Shown here: piece by piece, positions 23,438 to 33,286 of the stretch
Layout of the letters: each line of letters opens with the position of its first letter
Numbering within the stretch: the stretch's first letter is position 1
Origin: Colletotrichum lupini
Lineage: Eukaryota; Ascomycota; Sordariomycetes; Glomerellales; Glomerellaceae
Direction of reading: 5' to 3'
DNA length: 64,000 nt
NCBI RefSeq assembly: GCF_023278565.1
Contig: NC_064681.1
Location: forward strand, 248,001 to 312,000
Notes under the pieces: generated by a model
The model's database searches: none
Seen by the model: the letters and a program-made list of their open reading frames with translations, nothing else
Told to the model about the DNA's origin: nothing
Made by a program: the position numbers and the translations under genes

Positions 23438-26144
23438 GATGCGTCGGCAGGATAAGGTTCTTGCCTTTTTAGCTCCACTTGCCGCTAGTATACATAGTAG
23501 AGCACCGTAATTCAGAGCATGACCCGCCCAATATGACGGGCTTGAGAAGATGCTTTTGCGAGCGACTCTCTCAAACCCCGTATGTCAGTATATCAAATGT
23601 GACTACTTGAGATATAGTGCTTTATTTCTGGAGTAATACAGGCTACAATCATGTCAATTTGATGGGTATGATAACTGAACATGCCTTTGGGTAACCGCGC
23701 GTTGTGTCCACACATAGTGTGTTCACGCACATTGTGTTTACGTACAGAAAAGGGAGCAATTCTCAAACTTGCGAAGCTTGGCATCGAAGTCTCTGCCCAG
23801 TTCGCCATAGCACGTGTAGATTCCACCACAATGGAGACGTGTTTGAGTTATCTGATCTTTTCTAGCTCGATTGAAGGCCAAAGCTCGGATTCACAAATTC
23901 GTATCAATTGATTCCGGCAGAAACATCCCGATGGCGGTAAAAAGGCGAAAATGCCTCCAGCTAGCTCCTATTGATGGCCCGTGATGTGGATATTCTTACG
24001 AGTCTAGAACCTCCTTCGAGATCCATCCTGGAGTCGGACATGAGGTCGGAGATTCACCGACTCTACGAAGTAACACTACTTGACTCTAATCAGTGTCCTC
24101 GTTGCCAGAGAGCTGCTTTCCTTGTCGATTGATAAGACATGGAGCGCTATGAGCACGTGGACAATGCTCTCCAGGTCATCCACTCAGGAATGTGATGAGA
24201 GGTCATTCCCTGGACAAATAAAAGCACCTACGCAAAACTGAGCCAATGACCTCAAAGACGTCCAACACGATGCGTTGCTGATTTGGACCGAAATGGTCGA
24301 AGAGGAGGCCAATGACAGGGCGACTGACTCGGAACAGCCCCGTCCCCTTCTAAGCTTCTCCGTAGAGGCGACGCCCTATGGCCCGAGAGCTAAGCGGCCC
24401 ACAAGGATCATCCGGAATGTTCGCACTAATACATGGCTTATTATGCGTGGGGTTTTCCAGTTGTGCCGCAGACTCCCAATTTTCCAAGCCGAAGCTGGTT
24501 GGCCGAGGACGTTATGGTGAGATCTAAATTCAGCTGGCGCATTGAGTGGCAGAGTCCCAAGTAGACGGATCGCCCCCATTTTAGAGCAATCTCATTACTC
24601 TCGCGTTATTCTTCAATTTGAAACAGCGGCGCCTATAGGAGGACCTACATGCAATTTTAGGTTGGTCACTATGGTGAATGTGATGTGACGCCGGCTTCTC
24701 CGATCACATCGCAATCCTTGTCTTTGGCGGGTTTGCCTCGTAAATGCAAGAACTACACCTTCGCCGTGCGCTTGGCACCTTAAGCTTATCTCTATGTCAT
24801 AGAAGCTCATCGTGGCATCATTCCTAATATCGATCCATGGCCTCCAAGAAACCTTTGCTATTCGTACAACTGCAGATCCGTACGCAGGCTGACTCATGCG
24901 ACGACGAAAACCACAGTAAAGAGCGGGACACGTGCCTCTGCAAACCTTTTTGTTTATATTACCCTGCCGTTGATCTGTCCCCCTTCCACAAGGTCCTACG
25001 AGGCCAATCCTACAGTAGCAACGCGCCAGGTACCCGCCGTCACAACGGTCAGCCTAGGTCAGCCCTGGCGAACCTCACCTGGGGCTGAAATAGCGAGCTG
25101 CACCCCGAGGAGCTAATTACTTGAGACGATCCATAGATTCCATCTGAACAAAAGTCTAATCGTCGGATGCTGGGGTGAGCCATCTGGACGGTAGACAACA
25201 TTCCCCATAAGGGACCCCTGCTTAGCGCAAACTATCCGGCGATTCCGTCGCTAAAACAACGCACCAACCGAGTCACGGTTCACTGTTCTTCTCGACGCGC
25301 TGTTGAACCAAAGTCCAATCTCACCTTCCATCCAGCGGCGAGAAGCCCGCGGCGATTACGTTCGCTTCTGCGCCGGAGCCGAACTGAAGGCGACATGCAG
25401 ACACGCCGACACGCCCAACCAACCCAAAGAGTTCCCGATATGGGCTGCTGGCGATGGCCTCTTGGCACGACACTTGCCAACCAACCACAACCCACTTACT
25501 CCATTACACTGCGACGTCGTATTACTGCACAAAAGAGGAGATTGCGGAGGGCCCTGGCAACGGGTCCCGTTTTGGTCCCAAGAGGTAGCATCCGTCCAAG
25601 GCGGCTCAAAGAGCCGAGAATTCGAAAAGTCAACGACAGCCGCGTGGGCGTGATGTTCTCAGAATTGGACATTGAGGCGATGAGCTCAAAATGCAAGAGT
25701 CTTTTGGTGTCAAATTAAGAATTATGAAAGGGGGCGGCCGTAAGTCAGAAGAGGTTAGGAGGTCCCCTCCCGACGTCATTTTGGCTTTTTACTTCCCGTG
25801 GCTGGTCAAAGTATAATCGAAGAGTCGAACGAGTCAAACAACATTGAGGCCTGTGCGTGCGGGCAAACGTCCTCATCCCACTCTACAAGCACCGTGCGGG
25901 CTGAACCATCTGCGGCCCGGTCAAGAAACACATGGAGACATTGGATCAGAAGTTTTGAAGTTCAAGAAATAGTGAATTATGGTTATCGGAATATGTACTA
26001 ATGTCGATAGGTATCTACTTTCGAAGCGAGTCCCAGCCCAACTTCATGGTAATCAAGTATATGCAGCCATGAAAAAAAAGTGGTATCTCAATGTTCGTCC
26101 GTCGTCGTCCCAGCCAGAAAATCGAAAACAGGAATGCCAAAAGT
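23438..26144. other. Non-repetitive stretch without a supported gene
   Basis: About 2.7 kb of normal composition. Short overlapping frames occur, the most protein-like being around 24240-24520 (plus) and 25303-25653 (plus), but none has a recognisable motif, consistent start and splice pattern. I see no RNA gene here. It may contain remains of a gene cut by the LINE insertion. Confidence 0.35.
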
Positions 26145-26607
26145 TTAGTTGGCTTCGGAGCCCTGAGCGCCGCACTTCTTGCTGCAGTAGTAGTTTAGCT
26201 CATCGCCTCCAATATGCCAGCCAGCAGAGTTGCACTGGAAGCCGTCCTAGAATCTCAATGTTAGACTACAATCAACTGAACACGGCAGAAGAGAACTTAC
26301 AAAGGTGCAGTCGGGGCACTTATCCCATTGCTTGTTTCCGGTGTTGCGGTTCTTGTAGTAGTTGCATGCGCACTTGGTGGCCTCGGGCAAGATCTCGTAC
26401 TTCTTGCTCCAGGTGTAGCTCACACTCCAGCCAGTGCCGCCGACGGGCATTTCTTGTCTGTTTGTCACGCAGACACCGGCGTTGTGGAGTTTGGCGTTGG
26501 CACTAGGAAAGCATCGTCAGTATCTATATTGGCTCGGGACAAAGCTAGGACAAGGCTTACCCGGCGGCCATGAGGCCAACGGAGAGGAGGATGGATGAGA
26601 GCTGCAT
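26145..26607 (-). CDS. Small secreted cysteine-rich protein (116 aa, 3 exons)
   Basis: Minus-strand exons 26607-26561, 26502-26301 and 26246-26145 with two short GT-AG introns (58 and 54 nt). The product starts with a hydrophobic signal peptide (MQLSSILLSVGLMAAGANA) and continues with about 97 residues containing eight cysteines at 27, 60, 62, 78, 81, 88, 104 and 108, enough for four disulfides. Aromatic residues are frequent (WSVSYTW, YYK, NYYC). Small size, secretion signal and even cysteine number are typical of fungal apoplastic proteins and effector candidates; I do not recognise the family and assign no activity. It is transcribed divergently from another secreted-protein gene 980 bp away, within a few kb of a RIP-decayed transposon island. 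Confidence 0.85.
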
Positions 26608-27587
26608 CTTAAACGAGTAAGGTGTTTTTGGGACGTGCTTCTAGGAGCTTTGGCGATAGTATGGGGGGAATAGATATTGTGAAAACGTGGTAGAGATGAG
26701 ATGTAGAAGGTTGATTTGTGGGTAGATTGGGACGAGATGACGGGAAGCTGAAATACTTGTACGGAGTATGATGGCCGGGTTGAAGGAGAACCTCGCTATC
26801 TTCGCATCTTGCCTCATTCAGGAAGCTCCAATCTATTGGACACTGCACTATCGAATGTGCATTACTCGACGAGAGATGAGCTCGGCGGCCGAGGATGCTG
26901 CGAATGGCCACTTCCTCTTGCGTGCGACTTTCGGTGTGAATTTCAGCGGGAACTTGATATCCAACTTTACCCGCAAAAGAGATTGATAACATGACCAGGC
27001 CATCAAGCTCTCTCCCGCGTGACGGGGCGCTGAATCGTGCAAATATGGAACTTCCTATCCTTGATAAGGCAAGTAGCGACGGTGATGATGGGGCTTTGTC
27101 TGGGGCGGCACCCATCTGTCGGTGTCTGGTTCCGACGAAACGGGGCCGATTTCTACCCATTCAGACGGTGAAACAAGAGCACATGCGCACGATTGCAGCA
27201 TGTTACCCTGAGAGGTACTCGGCCGGAGAAAATCTACATTTTTTGGTACGAGGCGGGTTGGGTCTACGCACCCATGAATGAGGGTCTCCCACCATGACTC
27301 GCAAGGTCAACGTTGCCGTCCGAAAGAAGGAAGATGCATGGGAGGAGAACCCCAACTTTCAGATGAACGCCGCTCGCAGCGCGGTGTAATTCAACGGTAA
27401 AATGTAGATTACGTCTCGTGATGATTGCTATCAGCTATTGAGATACCGCGATGGTCTCGAAGACCGGTGTATAAAATCATCAGAATCTCCCGGGTCCTCT
27501 TGGCAACATTCAGTCACTCATCCTCATCAACTTCTTCCTTTCCTCCTCTCCCACCTCAACATCTCAAACATCATCAGCCGTCCAAAA
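26608..27587. promoter_or_regulatory. Divergent promoter region between two secreted-protein genes
   Basis: 980 bp between genes read outwards. On the plus side a TATA box (27470-27476) is followed by a C/T-rich leader running to the ATG at 27588, typical of well-expressed fungal genes. No clear TATA faces the minus-strand gene. Short open frames here lack coding features. Confidence 0.5.
27470..27476 (+). promoter_or_regulatory. TATA box of the 277-aa secreted-protein gene
   Basis: TATAAAA, 118 bp before the ATG at 27588, followed by a pyrimidine-rich stretch (CTTCTTCCTTTCCTCCTCTC) that fits a fungal transcription start and leader. Confidence 0.6.
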
Positions 27588-28486
27588 ATGGTTTCCTCCA
27601 ACCTCATCACTCTCCTGATGGCCTCGGCCGTCAGCGCCGCTCCCTTTTTCTCGGTCCCGCTCCACGAGCGTGGCATCAATCTCACCAAGTGGACTCCCGA
27701 CCACAGAGTAACCGAGAATGAGATTGTTCTCCTGACCAACGGCGAGGGTAAGTCTTCCTCCACTTACGACAACTCTGAAACTCTGTGCCACGTGCTGACT
27801 CCGATCTTGCAGAAAAGATCATCAAGACTGAGGACTGGTACAAGCTCCTCGATGACGAAGGCATCCTCAGCGAGGCCCCGGGGATCGACCATGACTGGAT
27901 CGATTCCGCCGCCAACATGTCCGCGCTCGAGTACGACCCCTCCGTGCACGAGAAGCGCGACTGCGCCTACACCACCTCCACCATCATCGACAAGACTGAG
28001 CGCTTCGTCGACTGGGACGTGCAGATGTCCCCTGTTGTCATCGGGCCCCGCGGCGGCATGGACCTTACGGTCTCCAAGTCTTACTCCATCGCCAACTCGA
28101 TCTCGCTCTCTGCGGGCCTTAGCCTCACCGGCACAAAGAACATAATAGCCAGCGCCATCAGCCGCGGCAGCGGCGCCGCCGCCCCTAACATCGGTATCAG
28201 CCTCACCCGCACCTGGACCACCCAGTCTGGTAACCTCATCCGCGGCAACGTCGGCGAGGGCTACACCGGTGTTGTCATCACCACCCCCTGGACCACCCGC
28301 CGCTACGGCCGCGTCTTCCAGGGCTGCATCGGCTCCCTGCGCCAGACCGGTACCTGGATGGTTGACACCCACGACGAGGGCTCCTACGAGGGCGTTAGCT
28401 GGGTCTCCGGCGCCATCACTGTCTGCAGCAAGAAGCAGAGCTGGATCCCACTCACCCGCTGCCACGGCAAGGGCGAGTTCAAATAA
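27588..28486 (+). CDS. Secreted protein with signal peptide and Kex2-type propeptide (277 aa, 2 exons)
   Basis: Exons 27588-27747 and 27813-28486, with a 65-nt intron, give 277 residues. MVSSNLITLLMASAVSAAP is a signal peptide. Residues 20-102 look like a propeptide ending in HEKR, a Kex2 Lys-Arg site; the presumed mature part starts at Asp103 and has four cysteines (104, 225, 258, 270). It is rich in Ser/Thr/Gly with alternating strand patterns (LTVSKSYSIANSISLSAGLS, GISLTRTWTTQSGNLIRG), suggesting an all-beta fold. The second exon is GC-rich at third codon positions, unlike the transposon islands. It may belong to the effector-like secreted proteins found in plant-associated fungi, but I am not certain and give no activity. 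Its divergent partner is the 8-cysteine secreted protein. Confidence 0.85.
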
Positions 28487-29278
28487 GGTGCTTATATCAA
28501 ACGGCTAACGCACACCGGCGAACTGTCATCACCTGCGGTGATGCATAACAACAACAATTACTACATGACGGGGTTTGGCGCAGGGCTTCTTCGACATCCT
28601 CGCCCGGTGTGTCGCGGCGCGAATTGGATAATGAGGGATGAGAGGATTGTGGATACCCATTGGCATTTTCTTCACACACATATTCTTAACTGTACATAGC
28701 TCTTCTAGAGACGGACATATTACGACACTCGCCGCGCAACGGGCCTTAATAATTTGACGTACTACGAACACTTGACTTATCGTTCCAATTTGGTGAATTC
28801 CTGTTTTTGAATGCTTGGTTGACAGTGAATATTTCAATAGCGATAACCCGATTGATGGCGCGGTCCCCAACGGAATGCTACGGAGGAACCGGATGGCGCC
28901 GGAAAACTGCCGGAAATAAAGTGGACCCCGACGCCGGCAGTGCATCCGGGATTCGGAGACAGAATGGTCGGCACGGATGCGGGAGGCGAAGCTCCAAGGA
29001 AGCCGACACATCTTGTTTCAGGCAATAACCATCCCCGATTGAGACTGCCATCTCAGAAGCGAAGTCGCGGAGCATCGCCCCCAGATCCGAGTCATGACGT
29101 CAGCGCTCATCATCATCCCTTCGTCACGTCAGCCCAGTGACGCGACGAATATGCGCCGGACGTGTCTTTGACAACCAACAGGTTCAACCCAGAGCTAGTG
29201 AAACCTCACAAAACCTCAAAAGTCCTCTCACACATCTCACATCCTCTCGTCCACACCAAAACCTCTTCTACCATCTCC
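28487..29278. other. Intergenic region with promoter of the next gene
   Basis: 792 bp after the secreted-protein gene. It holds that gene's 3' end and the promoter of the 227-aa protein, including a CRE-like palindrome (29095-29102) and nearby TGACG half-sites. Nothing else was recognised. Confidence 0.4.
29095..29102. promoter_or_regulatory. CRE-like palindrome TGACGTCA
   Basis: A perfect TGACGTCA lies 177 bp before the ATG at 29279. Two further TGACG-type half-sites follow within 50 bp (CACGTCA and GTGACGCGACG). This is the site class bound by ATF/CREB-type bZIP factors, which control stress genes in fungi; binding here is inference. Confidence 0.45.
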
Positions 29279-30183
29279 ATGCACTCAACAGCCCGTCACA
29301 TTGCGAAGCGGATTGCAACCCACCCCGAGACCAAGTCCTTTGCAAAGTCTATTCAAAGAAACATGGCGTCCGGCACTCCCTCCGAAACGGCAAAGGTCCA
29401 GGCTACCGCTGATGCCAGCGCGCCCACGTTTGAGTCCGTCGGCATTAAGAACAGCGATATTGTCCAAAAGTCCGGGGTATCACTGTCCCAGCAGCAGAAA
29501 GTCCTGGTCGGCAGCGTGCTAGATGTATGCATTATCCTTGCCCTACGTGAGTAATTTCGGAACCTACGGCTAATCATCCTCCAAAGCTCTTTGAGGGGAA
29601 TCCTACCCTGAAGCACCTATCCTTGTGGTCCAAGACGGCTACGTTCCAGGACAACATCACAGTCGCAGAGGGGTACGACAAGTTCGCCGCCCAGTGGTAC
29701 GGTCTTCCGGCGCTGTTTAACCCCATTAGGATCCAGTCGCACACCGTCACGTCGGCGGGTAACCCCATCGAGCTGGAGCTGAAGAACAGCTACACGGTCA
29801 AGGGAATCAAGACCGAGCAGACCATGGAGAGTGTCGTGCAGATTCAGGTCGGCGACGATGGCAAGATCGTCAAGGTCAACGACAAGTGGAACAATGATCA
29901 TCCCGAGGGAGCATTCTCCCAGGTACGCAACGCTTTCAATGTCTCTGTTTCCAGTGCCGCCAAGACCCTGCTGGGGCTCCTTGGCCAGGCAAGCTTTGCC
30001 GTCTTTTGCCGCGTCTCGTTGTGGCGGCCCTTTTGGGTAGGCGGTATTGTACCGTGAGGTGACGTTCGCTGACTTTTGCAGGCTCTGCGCAAGCTCAATG
30101 CTGTTACTGTACCGGCGTTTGTCAAGGTTCCCAAGACGGAGGAAGAGGACCAGAAACTGAAGGCTGAGCGAGAGAAGCAATGA
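29279..30183 (+). CDS. NTF2/SnoaL-like conserved protein, possibly mitochondrial (227 aa, 3 exons)
   Basis: Exons 29279-29524, 29587-29922 and 30082-30183 keep phase 0 at both junctions and give 227 residues. The N-terminus (MHSTARHIAKRIATHPETKS) is basic with few acidic residues, as in mitochondrial presequences. The core after about residue 80 (LFEGNPTLKHLSLWSKTATF, GYDKFAAQWYGLPALF, KTEQTMESVVQIQVGDDGKI) has the helix-helix-strand pattern of NTF2/SnoaL-fold proteins, and the C-terminus is a charged helix (KTEEEDQKLKAEREK). The family is a diverse set of small binding proteins and enzymes, so no reaction is given. The second intron (159 nt) is long for this window. CRE-like sites in the promoter hint at stress control. 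Confidence 0.78.
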
Positions 30184-31608
30184 GAATGTATGTAGTGTAA
30201 GAAAGTAAACGCACACAAAAATACGTGCTTGTACCCAAAGTAGCTTGCACGCATTACCCGAAGATTCGTAAAATATACCTGAATCAAGCCATCTAAGTGC
30301 TTGAATTACCTGGAGATCCAATCGAATCTGTAGTATGCAATAGTAACTAGCAGTGAACAGCACCTTGATTACCCCATTGTAAGCGGCCTAGTCGATAGCA
30401 GCAAATGGAGGCAACACACTCGTCGCATTAAGAAAATGACTATGGCGGGAAGAAGACTACGTATCTGTCGCCTATGAGTCTGGCACCATTGATTCAAGAT
30501 AGGGCGCATCTCACGTCTTTGGATAGAGTGGCAACATTCGTGGGCATTTGTTTGTTATCGAGAACGCTCCCCTCTGTGCTATTTCGTTTAGCTCACGACA
30601 TAAGCCGTCGGTGTTGGGTAGTTATCGACCCAACTCTTTCTCTGTCACCAGGCATGAGTTCATGATTTCACTTGCCAAGGTCTTGGTATAGCATCCCAAA
30701 GCCACCAAAGTCCACGCACGAAGTCTGATTTACTTGAGTGAATGACGGAGGCGCTCCTGTCATCCTTCATATCATGCCCACTTCAAATGATCAGAATCAA
30801 TCCCGAGCTGAATTTCGGTTGTCAATTTCAAGTTGCGCGCCAAACTCAGGCTCCTCAGTTCCGAACATACATCATCGCCTTCGCCACACATTCGCAGTCG
30901 GAGCTGCAAAGAGCATGGCCGTGTTGACAGCTGACGTAGCTCTGAGGTCCATGGTAGATGTGTTTTCCGTCAACTGGATTATGAACCGCGGCTACTTCTG
31001 GCACAAGGTCAAGAGAAGGCGCCAGCTCAGGATAAGAAATTCGGAAGTGAACGCGAGCGAGGCAGGTTGAGCTTGATCGGATTGAAACAAGGTCAATGAT
31101 GCATCGTACCTGACCGCCGAGTCTAGGTGCTGGACGTCGGACAAGCGTGCTATTTGAAAGGTTAGCGGTGCCCTAGCTTAAGGCTGTTAAGAAACATTGT
31201 GTTCTACTCATGACGAGGAAGGCGCTATACCTATTCAACTTTGCATGGATAAGACTTTGGGGAAGATGACTCTATGGCAAAGAGACTCATGGGGCAGTCT
31301 TCCGTCTCAATCATCCTGTGAGTGTTTGAACGGAGCTTGCAAAGTGTCCATGATAGAAACCCCCCTCACAAAACGACGAATGGAATAGATGGCCAGACGG
31401 TGCACGTGAAAGCGGGGCCTCTTAGGGTGGCCATGGCTAGATGAGGCGCCACACATCAATATGACAACGTCTCCGTCACTCTGTCGTTTCGTGTGACGGT
31501 TGCAAATAGGATGTATGCGAAACCATATTAGTAACTTCCTCTCCACCATCTAGAATAGGTACTATAGTCTGTGATCATGGGTTAGCAACCTAAAAGAGCA
31601 GTGCGCGC
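30184..31608. other. Intergenic region without a supported gene
   Basis: 1.4 kb between the 3' ends of convergent genes. The longest frames (for example 30738-31070) have no homologous-looking motif, signal peptide or plausible splice partner. No tRNA-like or repeat structure was seen. Confidence 0.4.
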
Positions 31609-32564
31609 CTAACGTAAAACCATACCTCTTTGTGTACTGATACCGAGCTGCTCAGCGACATTGACATATCCCTCACGAGTGATCTTGCCGCCTTTCTTGA
31701 TTTTCTTCATCATATCATCATCACCCTGCCATAGACTACGGCAATATGGGCAAGTCACATCACTTGAGCCATAGCTGCCGCGACGTTTTGTCGCAGCCCA
31801 AGTCTCGAAGCATTCCCTGTGTATGTTTTGGCCGCAAGCTGCGCGACACCATACAATCGTCTCGTTGTTATTAGATTCGAGCTCGCAGAAGCAGATGGGG
31901 CAGTCTCCGTCGATGGGCTTGCGATTCTTGTTCTTGGAATCGTCGGCTTGGGGATCGATGGGCGGGGCCTTGTCGAAGATCTCATTAAGTTCGCTGAGGA
32001 CCAACGCCAATTGTTATGTGTATTCGAATTTGGCGCGGAGGACTCGAGACATGACCTAGCCATGGTTAGAGATATCCAGCAGAGACCGAATAGGTTTGAG
32101 GAAGAACGCACATAAAGCCAGTGTTTGCATTGATTTCCCTTCATGGCGTGCGGGCAACTACATGACGGGGTCTGGCCGATTTTGACGGTGTATACATTGC
32201 CAGTAGAACCAGTCAACTCAATCTCCTCCTCGGGCGCATCCGGAGTTCCGCATCGCCGCCGCTCGAGAACGTAGAAGCGCTGTGTTGTTGCTCGATGGTA
32301 AACTTCGTGGAAGCTTTGAGGTGGTTTCGATCGGTATCGGCGCAATCGCTTCTCACCGGTACTCGTGCCGACCGTCTTAAGCTTCTTTACCTTGCGAGAC
32401 GATGGGGTTGATAATGATGCATCATCAGAGGTATCGGCCTTTCGTTTGCGCGCCGGCGAGGGCGTTGCTGTTGCCGACTTCGGTGGGGAGCTTCCGGCAG
32501 TCTTGGAATGGTTGGATACGGAGCGGGTCGCAGCCGTCAACGTCGAGGAGCGGGGTCCCGCCAT
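31609..32564 (-). pseudogene. SWIM zinc finger plus RING finger protein gene with an in-frame stop (299 codons, 2 exons)
   Basis: Exons 32564-32112 and 32055-31609, with a 56-nt intron. The N-terminal 80 residues are basic and Ser/Pro-rich with a KRKxDTSDD-like stretch, suggesting a nuclear protein. A SWIM motif follows (Cys135-x-Cys137-x8-Cys146-x-His148), then a RING finger (Cys203, Cys206, Cys221, Cys225, His230, Cys233, Cys253, Cys256). SWIM-RING proteins are typically ubiquitin ligases. In the linker, codon 165 is TAA (32016-32014), although the frame on both sides is open and conserved-looking (MSRVLRAKFEY before, LALVLSELNEIF after). CAA to TAA would be a RIP-type CpA to TpA change. 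Either the gene is recently inactivated, the stop is read through, or the base is an error; no intron removes it. Confidence 0.72.
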
Positions 32565-33286
32565 TGAAATCGATCAGCGTGGCGAATGCGTGCATACAAT
32601 GGGCGTTGATGAGGGGCACTTCTCAGTGAACGGGGGTTGGGAGTCGCTCGCAGGCAAATTACTGGTTTTCATGAAGCTAGGTCGAAGGTGAAGAAGACTG
32701 GGAGAAATCTGAAGTAATGTGAAGCTTCGCAAACGTTGATGGTTACCACCTTGATTCACAAGAACCTTACTGAGCGCAGTGGCAAGAGCTGCTCCTGGCC
32801 GCCCCTCGCCTTAACTTCCGCCCCTGATGGACGACGGCGGGGGAGAACCTCGATGACGACAAGCACGGACCTTGAGTGTCACACGCCGAGTACGCGAGAT
32901 CATGTGATTCCTTTTCGCACAAAAGTCATGTGACTGGAAGCTTCCGGATCCCGAAAGGAGCCTCGGTGCATCGCCTGTCGAGTTCGAATCCGACAAGCTG
33001 ACGGTGCCATGTTATAGAGAATTGCTGGACACGCAATGCACTCAAAGTCGCCGCCTAGCCTCACATGATGCAGTCGAGTTCATATCAACCCCTGCAAGAA
33101 AAGGGAGTGGGAGCAACGCCACTCCAAACGCCCGATGCGCATAGACATGACAAGATAATCTGTAGCACTCAGCAGTAGCTCGTAGTTGACCAGCAAAGAT
33201 ACCATCGGTGGGTGGTCCCGAGTGTGGGTAGAGAACTGCCGCTCAATCATGCAGTAAAGTCGATTTCTTTCAATGAGAACCAGACT
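32565..33286. other. Intergenic region, promoter of the SWIM-RING gene
   Basis: 722 bp between two minus-strand genes; it should hold the promoter of the downstream SWIM-RING gene and the 3' end of the regulator gene. A tRNA-like T-loop string near 32976-32995 was examined and rejected. Confidence 0.4.

Noticed and set aside
24275..24520. 81-codon plus-strand frame in the stretch right of the LINE
   Set aside because: No recognisable family, flanked by stops, and no consistent exon structure.
25303..25718. Two overlapping plus-strand frames of more than 100 codons
   Set aside because: They overlap each other in different frames in GC-rich sequence and show no domain or splice logic.
26609..27160. 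183-codon minus-strand frame upstream of the 8-cysteine protein
   Set aside because: Lies in the divergent promoter, lacks motifs, and would overlap the leader of the secreted gene.
27764..28465. 233-codon frame on the minus strand, Ala/Gly/Asp/Val-rich
   Set aside because: Shadow of the secreted-protein gene; its composition comes from the GC-rich third positions of the real frame.
29617..30363. 248-codon minus-strand frame
   Set aside because: Antisense shadow across the exons of the NTF2-like gene, which has proper introns and a coherent product.
32976..32995. GTTCGAATCC string resembling a tRNA T-loop
   Set aside because: The stem only pairs with a 10-nt loop, and no D-arm, anticodon arm or acceptor stem fits on either strand.
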